Positions 27,241-36,329 are shown, counted from the stretch's first letter. The stretch is DNA of 64,000 nt from Marinobacter sp. ANT_B65 (GCF_002407605.1 NZ_NXGV01000004.1:211391-275390), one strand, 5' to 3'. Program-made: numbers and translations. The notes: generated from the sequence alone by a model not told the origin.

Positions 27241-27255
27241 GACGCGCCCTCTTTT

Positions 27256-28461
27256 TTAGTTGTTATCTGAAGCCAGAGCCTGAATACAGGTCTTTGATTG
27301 AACCAACGAAGTAATTCGTTCTTCGTCATAGCCGGCCTCTCGCAGCACTTCACAGGTGTGCTCGCCCATGTCGGGGGCCGGCCTCAGATCCTCTGCAACA
27401 GGTTCCGCACCCGGGAACCGGGGAAGCGGAACCTTGCCAAAAGCCTTGTGACTGACTTCGGGTACCAGGTCGAGAAACTGAACCTGAGGATCCCGGAGCA
27501 AATCGGCGTAATCATTCAACGGACCGCAGAGCACACCCGCTGCATTGAGCCGGTCAATCCAGTGGAGTCTTGGACGGGAGGCAAACACCTCAGCTATCAG
27601 GCGGTGAATTTCAGCAGCATTGCGCTGGCGGGACTCGTTGTCAGTAAAGCGGGAATCATGTTCCCACTCCGGATGCCCCAGTACTCCAGCGAGGGCATAA
27701 AACATTTCATTCCGGATGCACACCACTGAAATTGGACCGTCACTCGTGTCGAACGTACCTGAAGGCACAGTGACAGGGCCACTGCGTTGACCGCCCCGCA
27801 AAAAAGACTCCATCATCGGCATAGCCTGGAAGGCCGAGGCCCCTGCCAACAAAGACAGGTCAAGATGACGCCCTTCACCGGTCAGCTTCTGCTGATATAA
27901 CGCGGCAGAAAGCGCGTACCCTGCATAAAGGCCGGTAATCATGTCCACTGCCAGCATTCCAACCCGCTGCGGCTGGCCTTCAGCATCAGAGTTCATGGAA
28001 GACATCCCGGTAGCCGCCTGCAGAATGCTGTCAGACCCGGGCCTTCCAGCGTAGGGACCCGACCGGCCAAAACCACTGATGGACCCCAGGATAATTCCCG
28101 GGCGGAGTGCACTTAACACGTCAAATCCAAGGCCCAGCTTGTCCATCACCCCTGGCCGGAAGCTTTCCATAACCAGATCAGACTGGGTTGCGAGTTGTTT
28201 CAATACCTCAACGCCCTCTTCCGTTCGGGCGTCAACACATATCGAGCGCTTGTTCCAGTTAGCCGACACACTCAATGTGCTGTGACCTTCCTTTCGAAGC
28301 CCCATCAGTCTCCCCCAGTCTCCTTGTGGCGGCTCCACTTTCAAAACGTCGGCCCCCATCATGGCCAGCATCTGAGTTGCATAGGGGCCAGCGAGCCCCT
28401 GACTTACATCCAGTACCCGGATACCACGGAACGGCATCAGCTCAGGCGTTTTATTACTCAT
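27256..28461 (-). CDS. CaiB/BaiF family CoA-transferase
   Basis: A 401-residue family III CoA-transferase. The N-terminal Rossmann part (FRGIRVLDVSQGLAGPYATQ) carries the usual CoA-binding pattern, and Asp173 in MLAVDMITG fits the catalytic aspartate. It lies 15 bp before the MDR oxidoreductase and after the binding-protein gene, so it probably activates the acid imported by this TRAP system without using ATP. Donor and acceptor are unknown. Confidence 0.88.
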   Translation of the reverse strand: MSNKTPELMPFRGIRVLDVSQGLAGPYATQMLAMMGADVLKVEPPQGDWGRLMGLRKEGHSTLSVSANWNKRSICVDARTEEGVEVLKQLATQSDLVMESFRPGVMDKLGLGFDVLSALRPGIILGSISGFGRSGPYAGRPGSDSILQAATGMSSMNSDAEGQPQRVGMLAVDMITGLYAGYALSAALYQQKLTGEGRHLDLSLLAGASAFQAMPMMESFLRGGQRSGPVTVPSGTFDTSDGPISVVCIRNEMFYALAGVLGHPEWEHDSRFTDNESRQRNAAEIHRLIAEVFASRPRLHWIDRLNAAGVLCGPLNDYADLLRDPQVQFLDLVPEVSHKAFGKVPLPRFPGAEPVAEDLRPAPDMGEHTCEVLREAGYDEERITSLVQSKTCIQALASDNN

Positions 28462-28536
28462 TGATCAGCTCACCTTGAATAGCGGGCTACGGACAACAGC
28501 TTGCTGCTGGAGCTCCGCGCCCGGAATGACATGGGT

Positions 28537-29658
28537 TCAAAAGGCTTTGTCGTATATTTCGCTTTTCAACAACGCAGCGTATTGCGGCTCCGTGATGTTC
28601 GGGTCAGCCAGCAATTTCTCCCATTTTTCAAGGTTGGCTATGAAGTTCGTAACAATCTGATCCGCGTCCTTAACGCCCCGGTCAGAGGCAGTTGCGGCAG
28701 CCCTTTCTACCTGAGCCTGCATAAAAGCTTCGCGTACTTTTCTCATTTCGTCAGATACCTCAATAAAACGGATACCCTGACCACCGGCTGCCTTGCGCAC
28801 CTCGGCCTCTTCTTTCTGATACTCGAAAATTGTTCTGGCCACACCTACAGGAGCAGCTTCGATAATCGCCTTGCGCTCGGGATCTGTAAGATCCTGCCAG
28901 ACAGAATCACGGATATTGAGTAGCGAGCCACCAAGGAAAGCCCCCATCGGCAGTTCGACAACGCTGCTGGCAACTTCATTCAGGGACAAGGACTTCAGCC
29001 AACTGGTGGCCCCTATCACACAGTCGAGCTGACTGCGCTCCATCGCTTCATAAGATTCGTTATTGGGAATATTGACCGGAATACCACCGATCTGGGTTAC
29101 CCAGCGACCTATTTCTTCACCGGCAACCCGCATTCTCATGCCGTCAGGCTCAAAACCGGATGCAAAATCATTTTTACATATGGCCTGGTAGGGAGGCGTG
29201 GCGTAACTGGCGAGGAAGTGAACATCATTCTCCTCCAGCTCCTCAAGACACTGAGGGCAGCCAGTGAGAACCGTATCAATACTCGCCGCCGTAGCAACCA
29301 GCGAGTTCTGGTTCCAGAATGAAAGGTCACTGATTGTCGTGTTCGCCGGTATAGCTGTCGGGTAATACACGGTCACCAGGAAACCACCATCGATCATCCC
29401 GTCACGAACCGCAGATAACATTTCCTTTCCCGATGCAGCAGCACCTGAGGGAAAGAACTTGAATTCAATACTCCCATCCGTGCGCTCTTCCACCTCTTCA
29501 ATAAACGTGGCTATCCCTGCACTCGTGGGATGTTGGGGCGGCAGGTAGCTGCCATAGGTCAGATCGCGCGCCAGGGCACCAGCAGACGTGAGGGATCCAG
29601 CAACCAGCAGGCAGCCGGCACTCATTGATATAAACAGGCCAGGATTCTTTTTTAACAT
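28537..29658 (-). CDS. dctP: TRAP transporter substrate-binding protein DctP
   Basis: A 373-residue binding protein with a signal peptide of about 30 residues (ending AGALA). The ATG at 29658 has GGAGA upstream; an earlier in-frame start at 29688 lacks this. FEPDGMRMRVAGEEIGRW is the conserved region with ligand-binding arginine. It differs clearly from the DctP group at 43-47 kb, with cysteine-containing stretches (CPQCLEELEE, DCVIGA), so it probably binds another ligand. Head of the operon and divergent from the IclR gene. Confidence 0.88.
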   Translation of the reverse strand: MLKKNPGLFISMSAGCLLVAGSLTSAGALARDLTYGSYLPPQHPTSAGIATFIEEVEERTDGSIEFKFFPSGAAASGKEMLSAVRDGMIDGGFLVTVYYPTAIPANTTISDLSFWNQNSLVATAASIDTVLTGCPQCLEELEENDVHFLASYATPPYQAICKNDFASGFEPDGMRMRVAGEEIGRWVTQIGGIPVNIPNNESYEAMERSQLDCVIGATSWLKSLSLNEVASSVVELPMGAFLGGSLLNIRDSVWQDLTDPERKAIIEAAPVGVARTIFEYQKEEAEVRKAAGGQGIRFIEVSDEMRKVREAFMQAQVERAAATASDRGVKDADQIVTNFIANLEKWEKLLADPNITEPQYAALLKSEIYDKAF

Positions 29659-29684
29659 TGTAGTTATCTCCAGTTTCCAGGATT

Positions 29685-29718
29685 GCACAGCGACTTACTT
29701 GTTATTTGTTCGCTGTGC
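29685..29718. repeat. Inverted repeat with 9-bp arms upstream of dctP
   Basis: GCACAGCGA (29685-29693) pairs with TCGCTGTGC (29710-29718). The right arm overlaps the 10-bp palindrome TGTGCGCACA (29714-29723). It falls in the dctP/IclR divergent region, downstream of a possible minus-strand -35 TTGACA (29777-29772), so it could be an operator or a leader hairpin of the TRAP operon. Confidence 0.5.
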
Positions 29719-29727
29719 GCACATAAT

Positions 29728-29742
29728 GTTCTCTATGAGAAC
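29728..29742. promoter_or_regulatory. Palindromic operator candidate for IclR
   Basis: GTTCTC-TAT-GAGAAC is a perfect 6-bp inverted repeat with a 3-bp centre between the divergent dctP and IclR genes. IclR-family dimers bind such short palindromes next to their own gene. It lies near the expected start of the dctP transcript, so repression in the absence of substrate is plausible; this is inference. Confidence 0.55.
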
Positions 29743-29800
29743 GTAAGAAGAAAAGCTTATATATCACCCAGTGTCAAAATAATTCTGGAGAGAGACAAGG

Positions 29801-30583
29801 ATGACCCTGCATCAGGAAAAAGAACAAAAGCTTATAGTTCAATCATTTATAAGAGGCCTGGAAGTAATAAAAACTTTTGGGGAAGGGGCCGCGACACTTT
29901 CGCTGTCTGAGGTTGCCAGCCGGGCGGGCATTTCGCGGGCCAGTGCGCGAAGGCTGTTGCATACTCTTTGTGACCAGGGCTATGCACGCACAGATGGAAA
30001 ACAGTTCTGGCTGACCCCCCGAATTCTGGAACTGGGTTTCTCGTACCTGTCCTCCATGGAGATCTGGTCATTCGCACAGACCTGCATGGAGGAGCTGGTA
30101 CAGCGTGTACACGAGTCCTGTTCGATTGCAGTGCTTGACGGATATGACATCTACTACGTTATGCGCGTTCCAACCCGAAAACTGCTCAAAAGCACCCTGA
30201 ACGTTGGCTCGACGCTTCCGGCCCATGTGGTCTCCCTTGGCCGGATACAGCTTGCAGAGCTTACGGATGACGAGCTCGACCATTTCCTTGAAACGGCCAA
30301 CATCGAGCCATACACGGGGTTTACCGTCACAGACAAAAACAGGCTACGCGAGATCATCCGGGAAGATGGTGCCAAAGGCTGGTCAGTGGTTGACCGTGAG
30401 CTGGAAGAAGGCATGTGTGGCATCTCTGTCCCCATCCACAACCCACAGGGCAAAACAATCGCGGCCATCAATATCACTCTGCCCCCAAGCAAGGCAGCAG
30501 AAACGGGCGTACTGGATTACCTGCGGGATCAGCTTCAGGAAACCGCCAGCCAGATTCACCGCGAACTTGCCCGGCGACAATAA
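29801..30583 (+). CDS. IclR-family transcriptional regulator (PcaR-like)
   Basis: A 260-residue regulator. The N-terminal winged helix includes LSEVASRAGISRASARRLLH (about residues 31-50). The C-terminal effector domain has TLPAHVVSLGRIQLA, like the PcaR/PobR subgroup that responds to carboxylic acids. Divergent from the dctP-CaiB-MDR-dctQM operon, with a palindrome between them, and probably its regulator. It may also affect the genes downstream. Confidence 0.88.
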   Translation: MTLHQEKEQKLIVQSFIRGLEVIKTFGEGAATLSLSEVASRAGISRASARRLLHTLCDQGYARTDGKQFWLTPRILELGFSYLSSMEIWSFAQTCMEELVQRVHESCSIAVLDGYDIYYVMRVPTRKLLKSTLNVGSTLPAHVVSLGRIQLAELTDDELDHFLETANIEPYTGFTVTDKNRLREIIREDGAKGWSVVDRELEEGMCGISVPIHNPQGKTIAAINITLPPSKAAETGVLDYLRDQLQETASQIHRELARRQ

Positions 30584-30611
30584 ATATCCGGAAACCGTAC
30601 CCCTATACACC

Positions 30612-30643
30612 AAAAGCATAGCTCTGATAACAAATATGCTTTT
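30612..30643. repeat. Inverted repeat between IclR and nitroreductase genes
   Basis: AAAAGCATA (30612-30620) pairs with TATGCTTTT (30635-30643), 14-bp spacer. It is AT-rich, so a weak hairpin. It could end the IclR transcript or be an operator for the nitroreductase gene 66 bp downstream. Confidence 0.4.
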
Positions 30644-30709
30644 CTCTGTAGCACGCTAACTTGGTAACGTGTACGCAATAACAACTTCAAGCGCCCGTCG
30701 GAGAACACT

Positions 30710-31393
30710 ATGGTTTTATCCAAACCCACCATGTCCCTGGTTGATGCGATCACGTCAAGGCGCTCCACCCGGGGTTTCCTGCCTGACCAGGTCCCCCAGG
30801 ATGTCATGCAGCATGTATTCGAAATTGCCCAACAGGCACCTTCGAACTGCAACACTCAACCATGGAAAGTGTTTGTTGCCTCAGGAGAGGTCAAGGACCG
30901 CCTTCGCGATCAGCTCGTTGCTCGGCTGGAACAGGGTGTGCCGGGGCAACCGGATTTCCCCTATGTTTCCCGCTGGGAAGGAGAATACCGTCAACGTCAG
31001 GTGGACTGTGCCGTTGCGCTCTATAACGAAATGGGCATAGCCCGCGATGACAAAGTGGGCCGCCACCAGGCAATCCGTCGCAATTTCGAACTCTTCGACG
31101 CCCCCCATATTGTTTTCCTGGGCATGAACCGTGACTTCGGCGCCACTATCTCGCTGGATGTGGGCATTTATGCCCAGACGCTCATGCTCGCCATGCACGC
31201 ATTTGGTATCGGTTCCTGCGCCATGGGCAGCATGCGGGCATACCCGGAACTGGTGCGGGAAGCATTCGGTCTCGGCGAAGACACCGGCATCCTCCTAGGT
31301 ATCAGTTTTGGTTATGAGGACCCAGACGTTGATGCCAACAGAACGCGAACTCTACGTGAACCTCTGAGCAACGCAGTCATATTCAAAGGCTGA
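30710..31393 (+). CDS. Nitroreductase-family FMN oxidoreductase
   Basis: A 227-residue protein of the nitroreductase fold. RRSTRGFLPDQVPQD and QQAPSNCNTQPWKVFV near the N-terminus are the usual FMN-contacting motifs; GIGSCAMGSM and GISFGYEDPD are late family motifs. Such enzymes reduce nitro groups, quinones or enones with NAD(P)H. A possible terminator follows it, and the two-subunit ACAD starts 74 bp further on. The real substrate is unknown; nothing else here requires a nitro compound except, loosely, the nitronate monooxygenase-like gene at 35292. Confidence 0.86.
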   Translation: MVLSKPTMSLVDAITSRRSTRGFLPDQVPQDVMQHVFEIAQQAPSNCNTQPWKVFVASGEVKDRLRDQLVARLEQGVPGQPDFPYVSRWEGEYRQRQVDCAVALYNEMGIARDDKVGRHQAIRRNFELFDAPHIVFLGMNRDFGATISLDVGIYAQTLMLAMHAFGIGSCAMGSMRAYPELVREAFGLGEDTGILLGISFGYEDPDVDANRTRTLREPLSNAVIFKG

Positions 31394-31406
31394 CAACCTA
31401 CTGAAA

Positions 31407-31424
31407 AGCCCGGCCCGCCGGGCT
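31407..31424 (+). terminator. GC-rich hairpin after the nitroreductase gene
   Basis: AGCCCGG (31407-31413), loop CCCG, CCGGGCT (31418-31424), then ATTTCT. The T-tract is poor, so this may attenuate rather than stop transcription into the ACAD genes. Confidence 0.5.
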
Positions 31425-31467
31425 ATTTCTGGCAATAACAATAAGCAAGCTATCTGGAGCCAGTGCC

Positions 31468-32649
31468 GTGGACATCACGTTTTCAACAGACGATCTGAAG
31501 TTTCGGGACGAAGTCCGGTTTTTTTTTGCTAATGCTGCACCGGAGGACTCCCGGCAACTGCTCAATAATCCCCGCACCTACAAGCAGGGAGTCATTCAGT
31601 GGCAGAAAAAACTCTTTGCCCAGGGCTGGGTAGCCCCCTTCTGGCCACGTGAACATGGCGGTGCCGGCTGGTCCGCAACCCAGTCATACATTTACGAGTG
31701 CGAACGAGTCGTCGCCCAGGCCCCGGACGTGGTGCCTTTCGGACTGAAAATGGTTGGTCCGGTTATCTACACCTACGGCAACAGCGAGCAGAAAGCACGC
31801 TTCCTTCCGGGCATTCTGGATGGCACTGACTGGTGGTGCCAGGGCTATTCTGAGCCAGGCGCCGGCTCTGATCTCGCGGCGCTGAAAACCCGCGCCGACC
31901 GGGATGGCGGCGATTACATTATTAATGGCTCCAAAATCTGGACAACCTATGCCCAGTACGCTGACTGGATTTTCTGTCTGGTCCGCACAGACAACTCCGG
32001 CAAACCCCAGCAAGGCATCAGTTTCCTGCTGATCGACATGAAAACGCCGGGCATCACTGTATCGCCCATTCCCAGCATCAACGGCGTTAATTCACTCAAT
32101 GAAGTTCACTTTGAAAATGTTCGCGTTCCCCAAAGTAATCGAATTGGTGAAGAAGGCCTGGGCTGGACCTATGCAAAATCGCTATTGGCCCATGAACGCA
32201 CAGCCATAGCCCGGGTTGCCGATTCCAGGAGCCGGCTCGACAGATTGCGCGAGTTTGCCTCCTGCGAACACCAGGGCGGACGCCCCATGATCATGGACGA
32301 AGCGTTTCGCACCCGCTTCACTACTATCGAAACAGAACTGATGGCCCTCGAATACATGGAACTTCGGGTTCTGGCCGCTATGGCAAGTAACCGTAGCCCC
32401 GGAGCCGAATCGTCTTTGCTCAAGATCCGGGGCACTGAAATCCAGCAGGCCCTCCATGAACTGACCATCGAACTGGCAGGTCTTTATGGCTGCATGATCG
32501 CCGATGACGAGGCTTCGTCAGCTGATATCGGGCACAGCTTTGGTGACCAGGCCCGCAAGGACTTTATGTACGGTCGGGCATCGACAATTTTCGGGGGATC
32601 CAACGAGATCCAGAAAAATATTATCGCCAAGCGAGTACTCGGCCTCTGA
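31468..32649 (+). CDS. Acyl-CoA dehydrogenase, catalytic (PimC-like) subunit of a two-subunit enzyme
   Basis: A 393-residue ACAD starting with GTG (31468). GYSEPGAGSDLAALKTRA (about 126-143) and IFGGSNEIQKNIIAKRVLGL at the C-terminus are typical. Glu243 in LLAHERTAIA is the probable base. The next gene encodes an ACAD-like protein lacking this Glu, so the pair should form a heteromer such as PimC-PimD or the FadE pairs of steroid side-chain breakdown. The sequence resembles pimeloyl-CoA dehydrogenase large subunits, so a dicarboxylyl- or bulky acyl-CoA is possible. Confidence 0.88.
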   Translation: MDITFSTDDLKFRDEVRFFFANAAPEDSRQLLNNPRTYKQGVIQWQKKLFAQGWVAPFWPREHGGAGWSATQSYIYECERVVAQAPDVVPFGLKMVGPVIYTYGNSEQKARFLPGILDGTDWWCQGYSEPGAGSDLAALKTRADRDGGDYIINGSKIWTTYAQYADWIFCLVRTDNSGKPQQGISFLLIDMKTPGITVSPIPSINGVNSLNEVHFENVRVPQSNRIGEEGLGWTYAKSLLAHERTAIARVADSRSRLDRLREFASCEHQGGRPMIMDEAFRTRFTTIETELMALEYMELRVLAAMASNRSPGAESSLLKIRGTEIQQALHELTIELAGLYGCMIADDEASSADIGHSFGDQARKDFMYGRASTIFGGSNEIQKNIIAKRVLGL

Positions 32650-32688
32650 TCACAATCAGCGGCGGATTATCAAAAAAAGGATTGGGCT

Positions 32689-33831
32689 GTGAATTTTTCT
32701 CTCACCGAAGAACAACAAATACTTCAGGACAGCGCTGCCCGCCTTGTCGGCCAGAGCTACTCATTCGAACGCCGGCAGCAGGATGTTGGCAGTGCCACTG
32801 GCTTCGACCCGGAGCTCTGGAAGCAATTCGCAGATCTGGGCTGGCTGGCAATAGCCTTCCGGGAAGAGAATGGCGGCTTTGGTGGCGAGGCAACTGACCT
32901 GATGCTGCTGATGGAAGAGATGGGCAAGGGGCTGGTAGCAGCACCTTATGTAGCTACTGTTCTGCTGTTTGGCAAACTGGTGGAAGCCGGAACCGAAGGT
33001 CACCTGCGCGACGACCTGCTTACCCGCCTTATCGCGGGCCAGTTACAGGGCGGTGTCGCATTCATGGAACGCCAGGCGCGTTATGCACTCAACGATACCT
33101 GCACCCGCGCCAGCCGAACATCTGCCGGCTTCGGGTTGAGCGGGGAAAAAACCATGGTGCTCAACGGCCCTGTCGCCGACAAACTCATAGTGTCGGCCCG
33201 CACAGAAGGTAGCCAGCAGGACGAATCGGGCATCAGCCTGTTCCTGCTGGACACGACAACACCCGGCCTGGAACTGACCAGCTACAGACTGATGGATGGC
33301 CAGCAGGTTGCCAACGTGCGGCTGAACAACGTACAGGTTACATCCGGCCAGCTGGTTGGTCAGGAAAATGAAGGGCTCGCTCTGTTGCAGGGGGTCATCA
33401 ACAAGGCTCTGCCCGGGCTTTGTGCTGAAGCTCTTGGGCTGATGACCCACCTGACCAATACCACCATCGAATATACGAAGGTCCGTAAACAGTTCGGGGT
33501 ACCTATCAGCTCCTTCCAGGCGCTGCAGCATCGCATGGTGGATATGTTTACCGCCTGTGAGGAAACCCGCTCTCTTATTTACCGCTCAGTCTGTTCAGCT
33601 GACAAGCCAGACACCCAGGAACACCTCCGGAACCTTCATGCACTGAAGGTAATCACTGGCCGCAGAGGGAAACGGGTGGGCAATGACGCTATTCAACTCC
33701 ACGGCGGCATGGGTATTACCGACGAGCTGGACGTGGGGCATTATGTCAAACACCTGATGGTACTCAACTCCCTGTTCGGAGACGCCGACTACCATCAGCA
33801 ACAACTGGCGACCCTGTCGCTACCTGTGTGA
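32689..33831 (+). CDS. Acyl-CoA dehydrogenase-like, non-catalytic (PimD-like) subunit
   Basis: A 380-residue protein starting with GTG. The ACAD fold is clear (DLGWLAIAFREENGGFGG, and KVRKQFGVPISSFQALQHRM). In the helix that carries the base in its partner it reads LQGVINKALPGLC, with no Glu. The C-terminal stretch HLMVLNSLFGD lacks GGSNEI. This matches the small subunits of heteromeric ACADs, which help bind flavin or substrate. It is 39 bp after the catalytic subunit, and its stop overlaps the next GTG (GTGA). Confidence 0.87.
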   Translation: MNFSLTEEQQILQDSAARLVGQSYSFERRQQDVGSATGFDPELWKQFADLGWLAIAFREENGGFGGEATDLMLLMEEMGKGLVAAPYVATVLLFGKLVEAGTEGHLRDDLLTRLIAGQLQGGVAFMERQARYALNDTCTRASRTSAGFGLSGEKTMVLNGPVADKLIVSARTEGSQQDESGISLFLLDTTTPGLELTSYRLMDGQQVANVRLNNVQVTSGQLVGQENEGLALLQGVINKALPGLCAEALGLMTHLTNTTIEYTKVRKQFGVPISSFQALQHRMVDMFTACEETRSLIYRSVCSADKPDTQEHLRNLHALKVITGRRGKRVGNDAIQLHGGMGITDELDVGHYVKHLMVLNSLFGDADYHQQQLATLSLPV

Positions 33832-35255
33832 GTACTTTGACCCTTCAGCATACCCGGAATAAAAGCTGGTTCCTGGACCGGTGCAACCTTGCAACACTTT
33901 GCCTGCTGCTGGTCTGCACCTGCGCGATCATCGAACAGTTTGTCACTACCGACTTGCTCAGCAGCCTGTCGGCAGCAGCCTTGCTGATTTTTGTGGTTCT
34001 GCAGTGGCCTGGAGTCAGCCCGACTTACAGATTCTTCGCAATCCTCGCTCCAACACTTGCCGCAGGACTCTGGCTTAGCGGAAAGATTGACGGCGAAGCC
34101 ATTGCCGACGGCGCCGACCGGGCTGCATTTTTCACTCTCTTTATTACGTCCCTGGCCGTGCTCAGGGAATCCGCCAAATCGTCAACGCTCGTTCGCAAAT
34201 GCGGCAAGGTACTGGTCAATCAGCCTCCGGCACGGCGCTATATGCTGATGGCTTTCGGCTCTCACCTGTTCAGCGTGATGCTGAATATCGGAGCCCTCAA
34301 CGTACTGGGCACCATGGTTCGCCGGGCTATTCGTCCAGGCCTGGACACGGAAGCCCAGCGTATTGCTAACATCCGCAGCCGACGCATGCTCACAGCAACC
34401 CTTCGGGGTTTTTGCGGCGTCCCTCTCTGGGCACCAACGTCAGTAACCATGCTGCTGGTTCTGTCAGGGATTCCTGAGTTGAGCTGGGAGCAATATGCAC
34501 CGCTTGGCCTGCTCTGGACCCTACTGTTTATTCTCTGGGGCGGTCTGCTGGACTGGCTGGCCTACCCGCGCTCACCCGCCCGCACCCTTGCCAATGGCAA
34601 CCTGAGCCAGCTTATTCCACTGGCCGGCCTGGTCGCCCTGGTTCCGGGACTTGCTTACGGCTTGTCCAGGCTGACAGGGCTGGAGCTGTTCCCGACTCTG
34701 TTAATGTGCGCTCCCGTTATTGGCCTGGCCTGGATCTGGCAACAATACCGGGGGCTGCCGGTGGCCTTCAAAGCCGGACTGTTCACAAGACGGCTGAAAC
34801 GATCATTCCCGAAAACCTTTACCAATCAGCGTAACGAAGTAATCCTGTTCACCACTTCGGGCTTTATAGGTGTCATTCTGATTCCGCTGATTGACCCGAC
34901 AACAGCCAGCACGCTGCTCACCCAGGCCAATATCAGCAATGCATCCATAATGGTTGGCATATCCCTGGTCATGCTGGTCTGCTCTTTCGTGGGGATCAAC
35001 GCCATTATCACCGTCACCCTGATGCTGGGAACCTTACAACAGATTCCCGGCCTGGGCATCTCGCCTCTGGTACAGGCTTCGGTTATCGCTATCACCTGGG
35101 CTGTTTTTGCAGGAGCCTCGCCGTTTACAGCGTCTCTACGTTTCATCTCCAGCTTTTCGGGCATATCTCCGTTGCGCTTCGGAGTGTTCTGGAATGGCTG
35201 GTTCAGCATCAGCGTTCTGGCAATTATGTACCTGACTCTTTACCTGGTGCTGTGA
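33828..35255 (+). CDS. Polytopic membrane permease, family uncertain
   Basis: A 475-residue membrane protein with about 12 hydrophobic segments, starting at GTG within the stop codon of the ACAD subunit, so tightly coupled to it. It resembles the permease at 22770-24110 in length, in the arginine-rich cytoplasmic block before a conserved TLRGFCGVPLWAPTSVTML segment and in overall topology. I cannot assign a family. It may transport the acid whose CoA ester the adjacent two-subunit ACAD oxidises. Confidence 0.7.
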   Translation: MSTLTLQHTRNKSWFLDRCNLATLCLLLVCTCAIIEQFVTTDLLSSLSAAALLIFVVLQWPGVSPTYRFFAILAPTLAAGLWLSGKIDGEAIADGADRAAFFTLFITSLAVLRESAKSSTLVRKCGKVLVNQPPARRYMLMAFGSHLFSVMLNIGALNVLGTMVRRAIRPGLDTEAQRIANIRSRRMLTATLRGFCGVPLWAPTSVTMLLVLSGIPELSWEQYAPLGLLWTLLFILWGGLLDWLAYPRSPARTLANGNLSQLIPLAGLVALVPGLAYGLSRLTGLELFPTLLMCAPVIGLAWIWQQYRGLPVAFKAGLFTRRLKRSFPKTFTNQRNEVILFTTSGFIGVILIPLIDPTTASTLLTQANISNASIMVGISLVMLVCSFVGINAIITVTLMLGTLQQIPGLGISPLVQASVIAITWAVFAGASPFTASLRFISSFSGISPLRFGVFWNGWFSISVLAIMYLTLYLVL

Positions 35256-35291
35256 AGCACCACCCGATATAAACCATAAAGGAGCCTCAAC

Positions 35292-36257
35292 ATGAGTCTA
35301 CCGGATACTTTGAAAGGCAAGCTGAATCTCCCGGTGCTCTGCTCACCGATGTTCATCATCTCTACCCCAAAGATGGTTATCGAGCAGTGCAAGGCCGGTA
35401 TCATCGGCTCATTCCCGGCACTTAACGCCCGCCCGGCAGAAAAACTTGATGAATGGCTGACCGAAATCGACGAGATACTCGCCGCTTACCAGGCAGAGAA
35501 CCCAGACCTGAAAGTCGGCCCTTATGCGGTCAATCAGATTGCACACCCTACCAATGACCGCCTCGAACACGACATGCAAGTGTGTGTGAAACACAAGGTG
35601 CCAATCATCATAACCAGCCTGCAGGCCAACCCGATGGTTATCGAGGCGGCACACAGCTACGGTGGTCTGGTCTTTCACGACGTCACCAATATTCGCCATG
35701 CAAAAAAGGCACTTAGCATGGGTGTGGATGGACTGATTCTGGTGACCGCCGGCGCCGGTGGCCATGCAGGAACCCTCAGCCCCTTTGCACTGTTGTCGGA
35801 GATCCGCCAGATCTTTAATGGCCCTGTAATCCTCGGCGGAGCCATTACCAAAGGCAACCACGTTCTCAGTGCCGAGGTTATGGGCGCAGACATGGCGTAT
35901 ATGGGCACCCGGTTTATCGCCACAGAGGAAGCCAACGCCGATCAGTCCTACAAGGATATGATTGTTGAATCCTCAGCCTCTGAAATTGTCTATACAAACC
36001 TGTTTACCGGTGTTCACGGCAACTACCTCAGAGGAAGCATACTGCAGGCCGGGATGGACCCCGACAACCTGCCCGAATCAGATAAAAGCAAAATGAGCTT
36101 CGGTTCCGACAGAACCAAAAGCAAAGCCTGGAGAGACATCTGGGGCGCTGGTCAGGGCGTAGGAGGCATCACCCAACAGAAATCCGTGGCCGACACTGTG
36201 GCTGAGCTGAGGGACGAATATGAAACAGCGAAGCAACAGATCACCAGCAATAACTAA
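35292..36257 (+). CDS. Nitronate monooxygenase-family (2-nitropropane dioxygenase-like) flavoprotein
   Basis: A 321-residue FMN TIM-barrel protein. LPVLCSPMFIISTP opens the barrel, and ILVTAGAGGHAGTLSPFALL (about 155-174) is the FMN/active-site signature with the family His. ADMAYMGTRFIATEEA follows. Family members oxidise nitronates, but many occur in fatty-acid and polyketide clusters where they act on other substrates, including as enoyl reductases. It is 36 bp after the permease and ends just before a strong terminator. Confidence 0.88.
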   Translation: MSLPDTLKGKLNLPVLCSPMFIISTPKMVIEQCKAGIIGSFPALNARPAEKLDEWLTEIDEILAAYQAENPDLKVGPYAVNQIAHPTNDRLEHDMQVCVKHKVPIIITSLQANPMVIEAAHSYGGLVFHDVTNIRHAKKALSMGVDGLILVTAGAGGHAGTLSPFALLSEIRQIFNGPVILGGAITKGNHVLSAEVMGADMAYMGTRFIATEEANADQSYKDMIVESSASEIVYTNLFTGVHGNYLRGSILQAGMDPDNLPESDKSKMSFGSDRTKSKAWRDIWGAGQGVGGITQQKSVADTVAELRDEYETAKQQITSNN

Positions 36258-36273
36258 TTCAGAATCCTGAAAT

Positions 36274-36301
36274 AAAAAAAGGGCCGAAAAGCCCTTTTTT
36301 T
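36274..36301. terminator. Bidirectional Rho-independent terminator
   Basis: An A-run, GGGC, loop CGAAAA, GCCC and a T-run: AAAAAAGGGC pairs with GCCCTTTTTT (stem about 36275-36300). It lies between the nitronate monooxygenase-like gene on the plus strand and the enoyl-CoA hydratase on the minus strand and can serve both. Confidence 0.88.
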
Positions 36302-36329
36302 ATCTACTCTTCCAACCCTGATTACTGCA

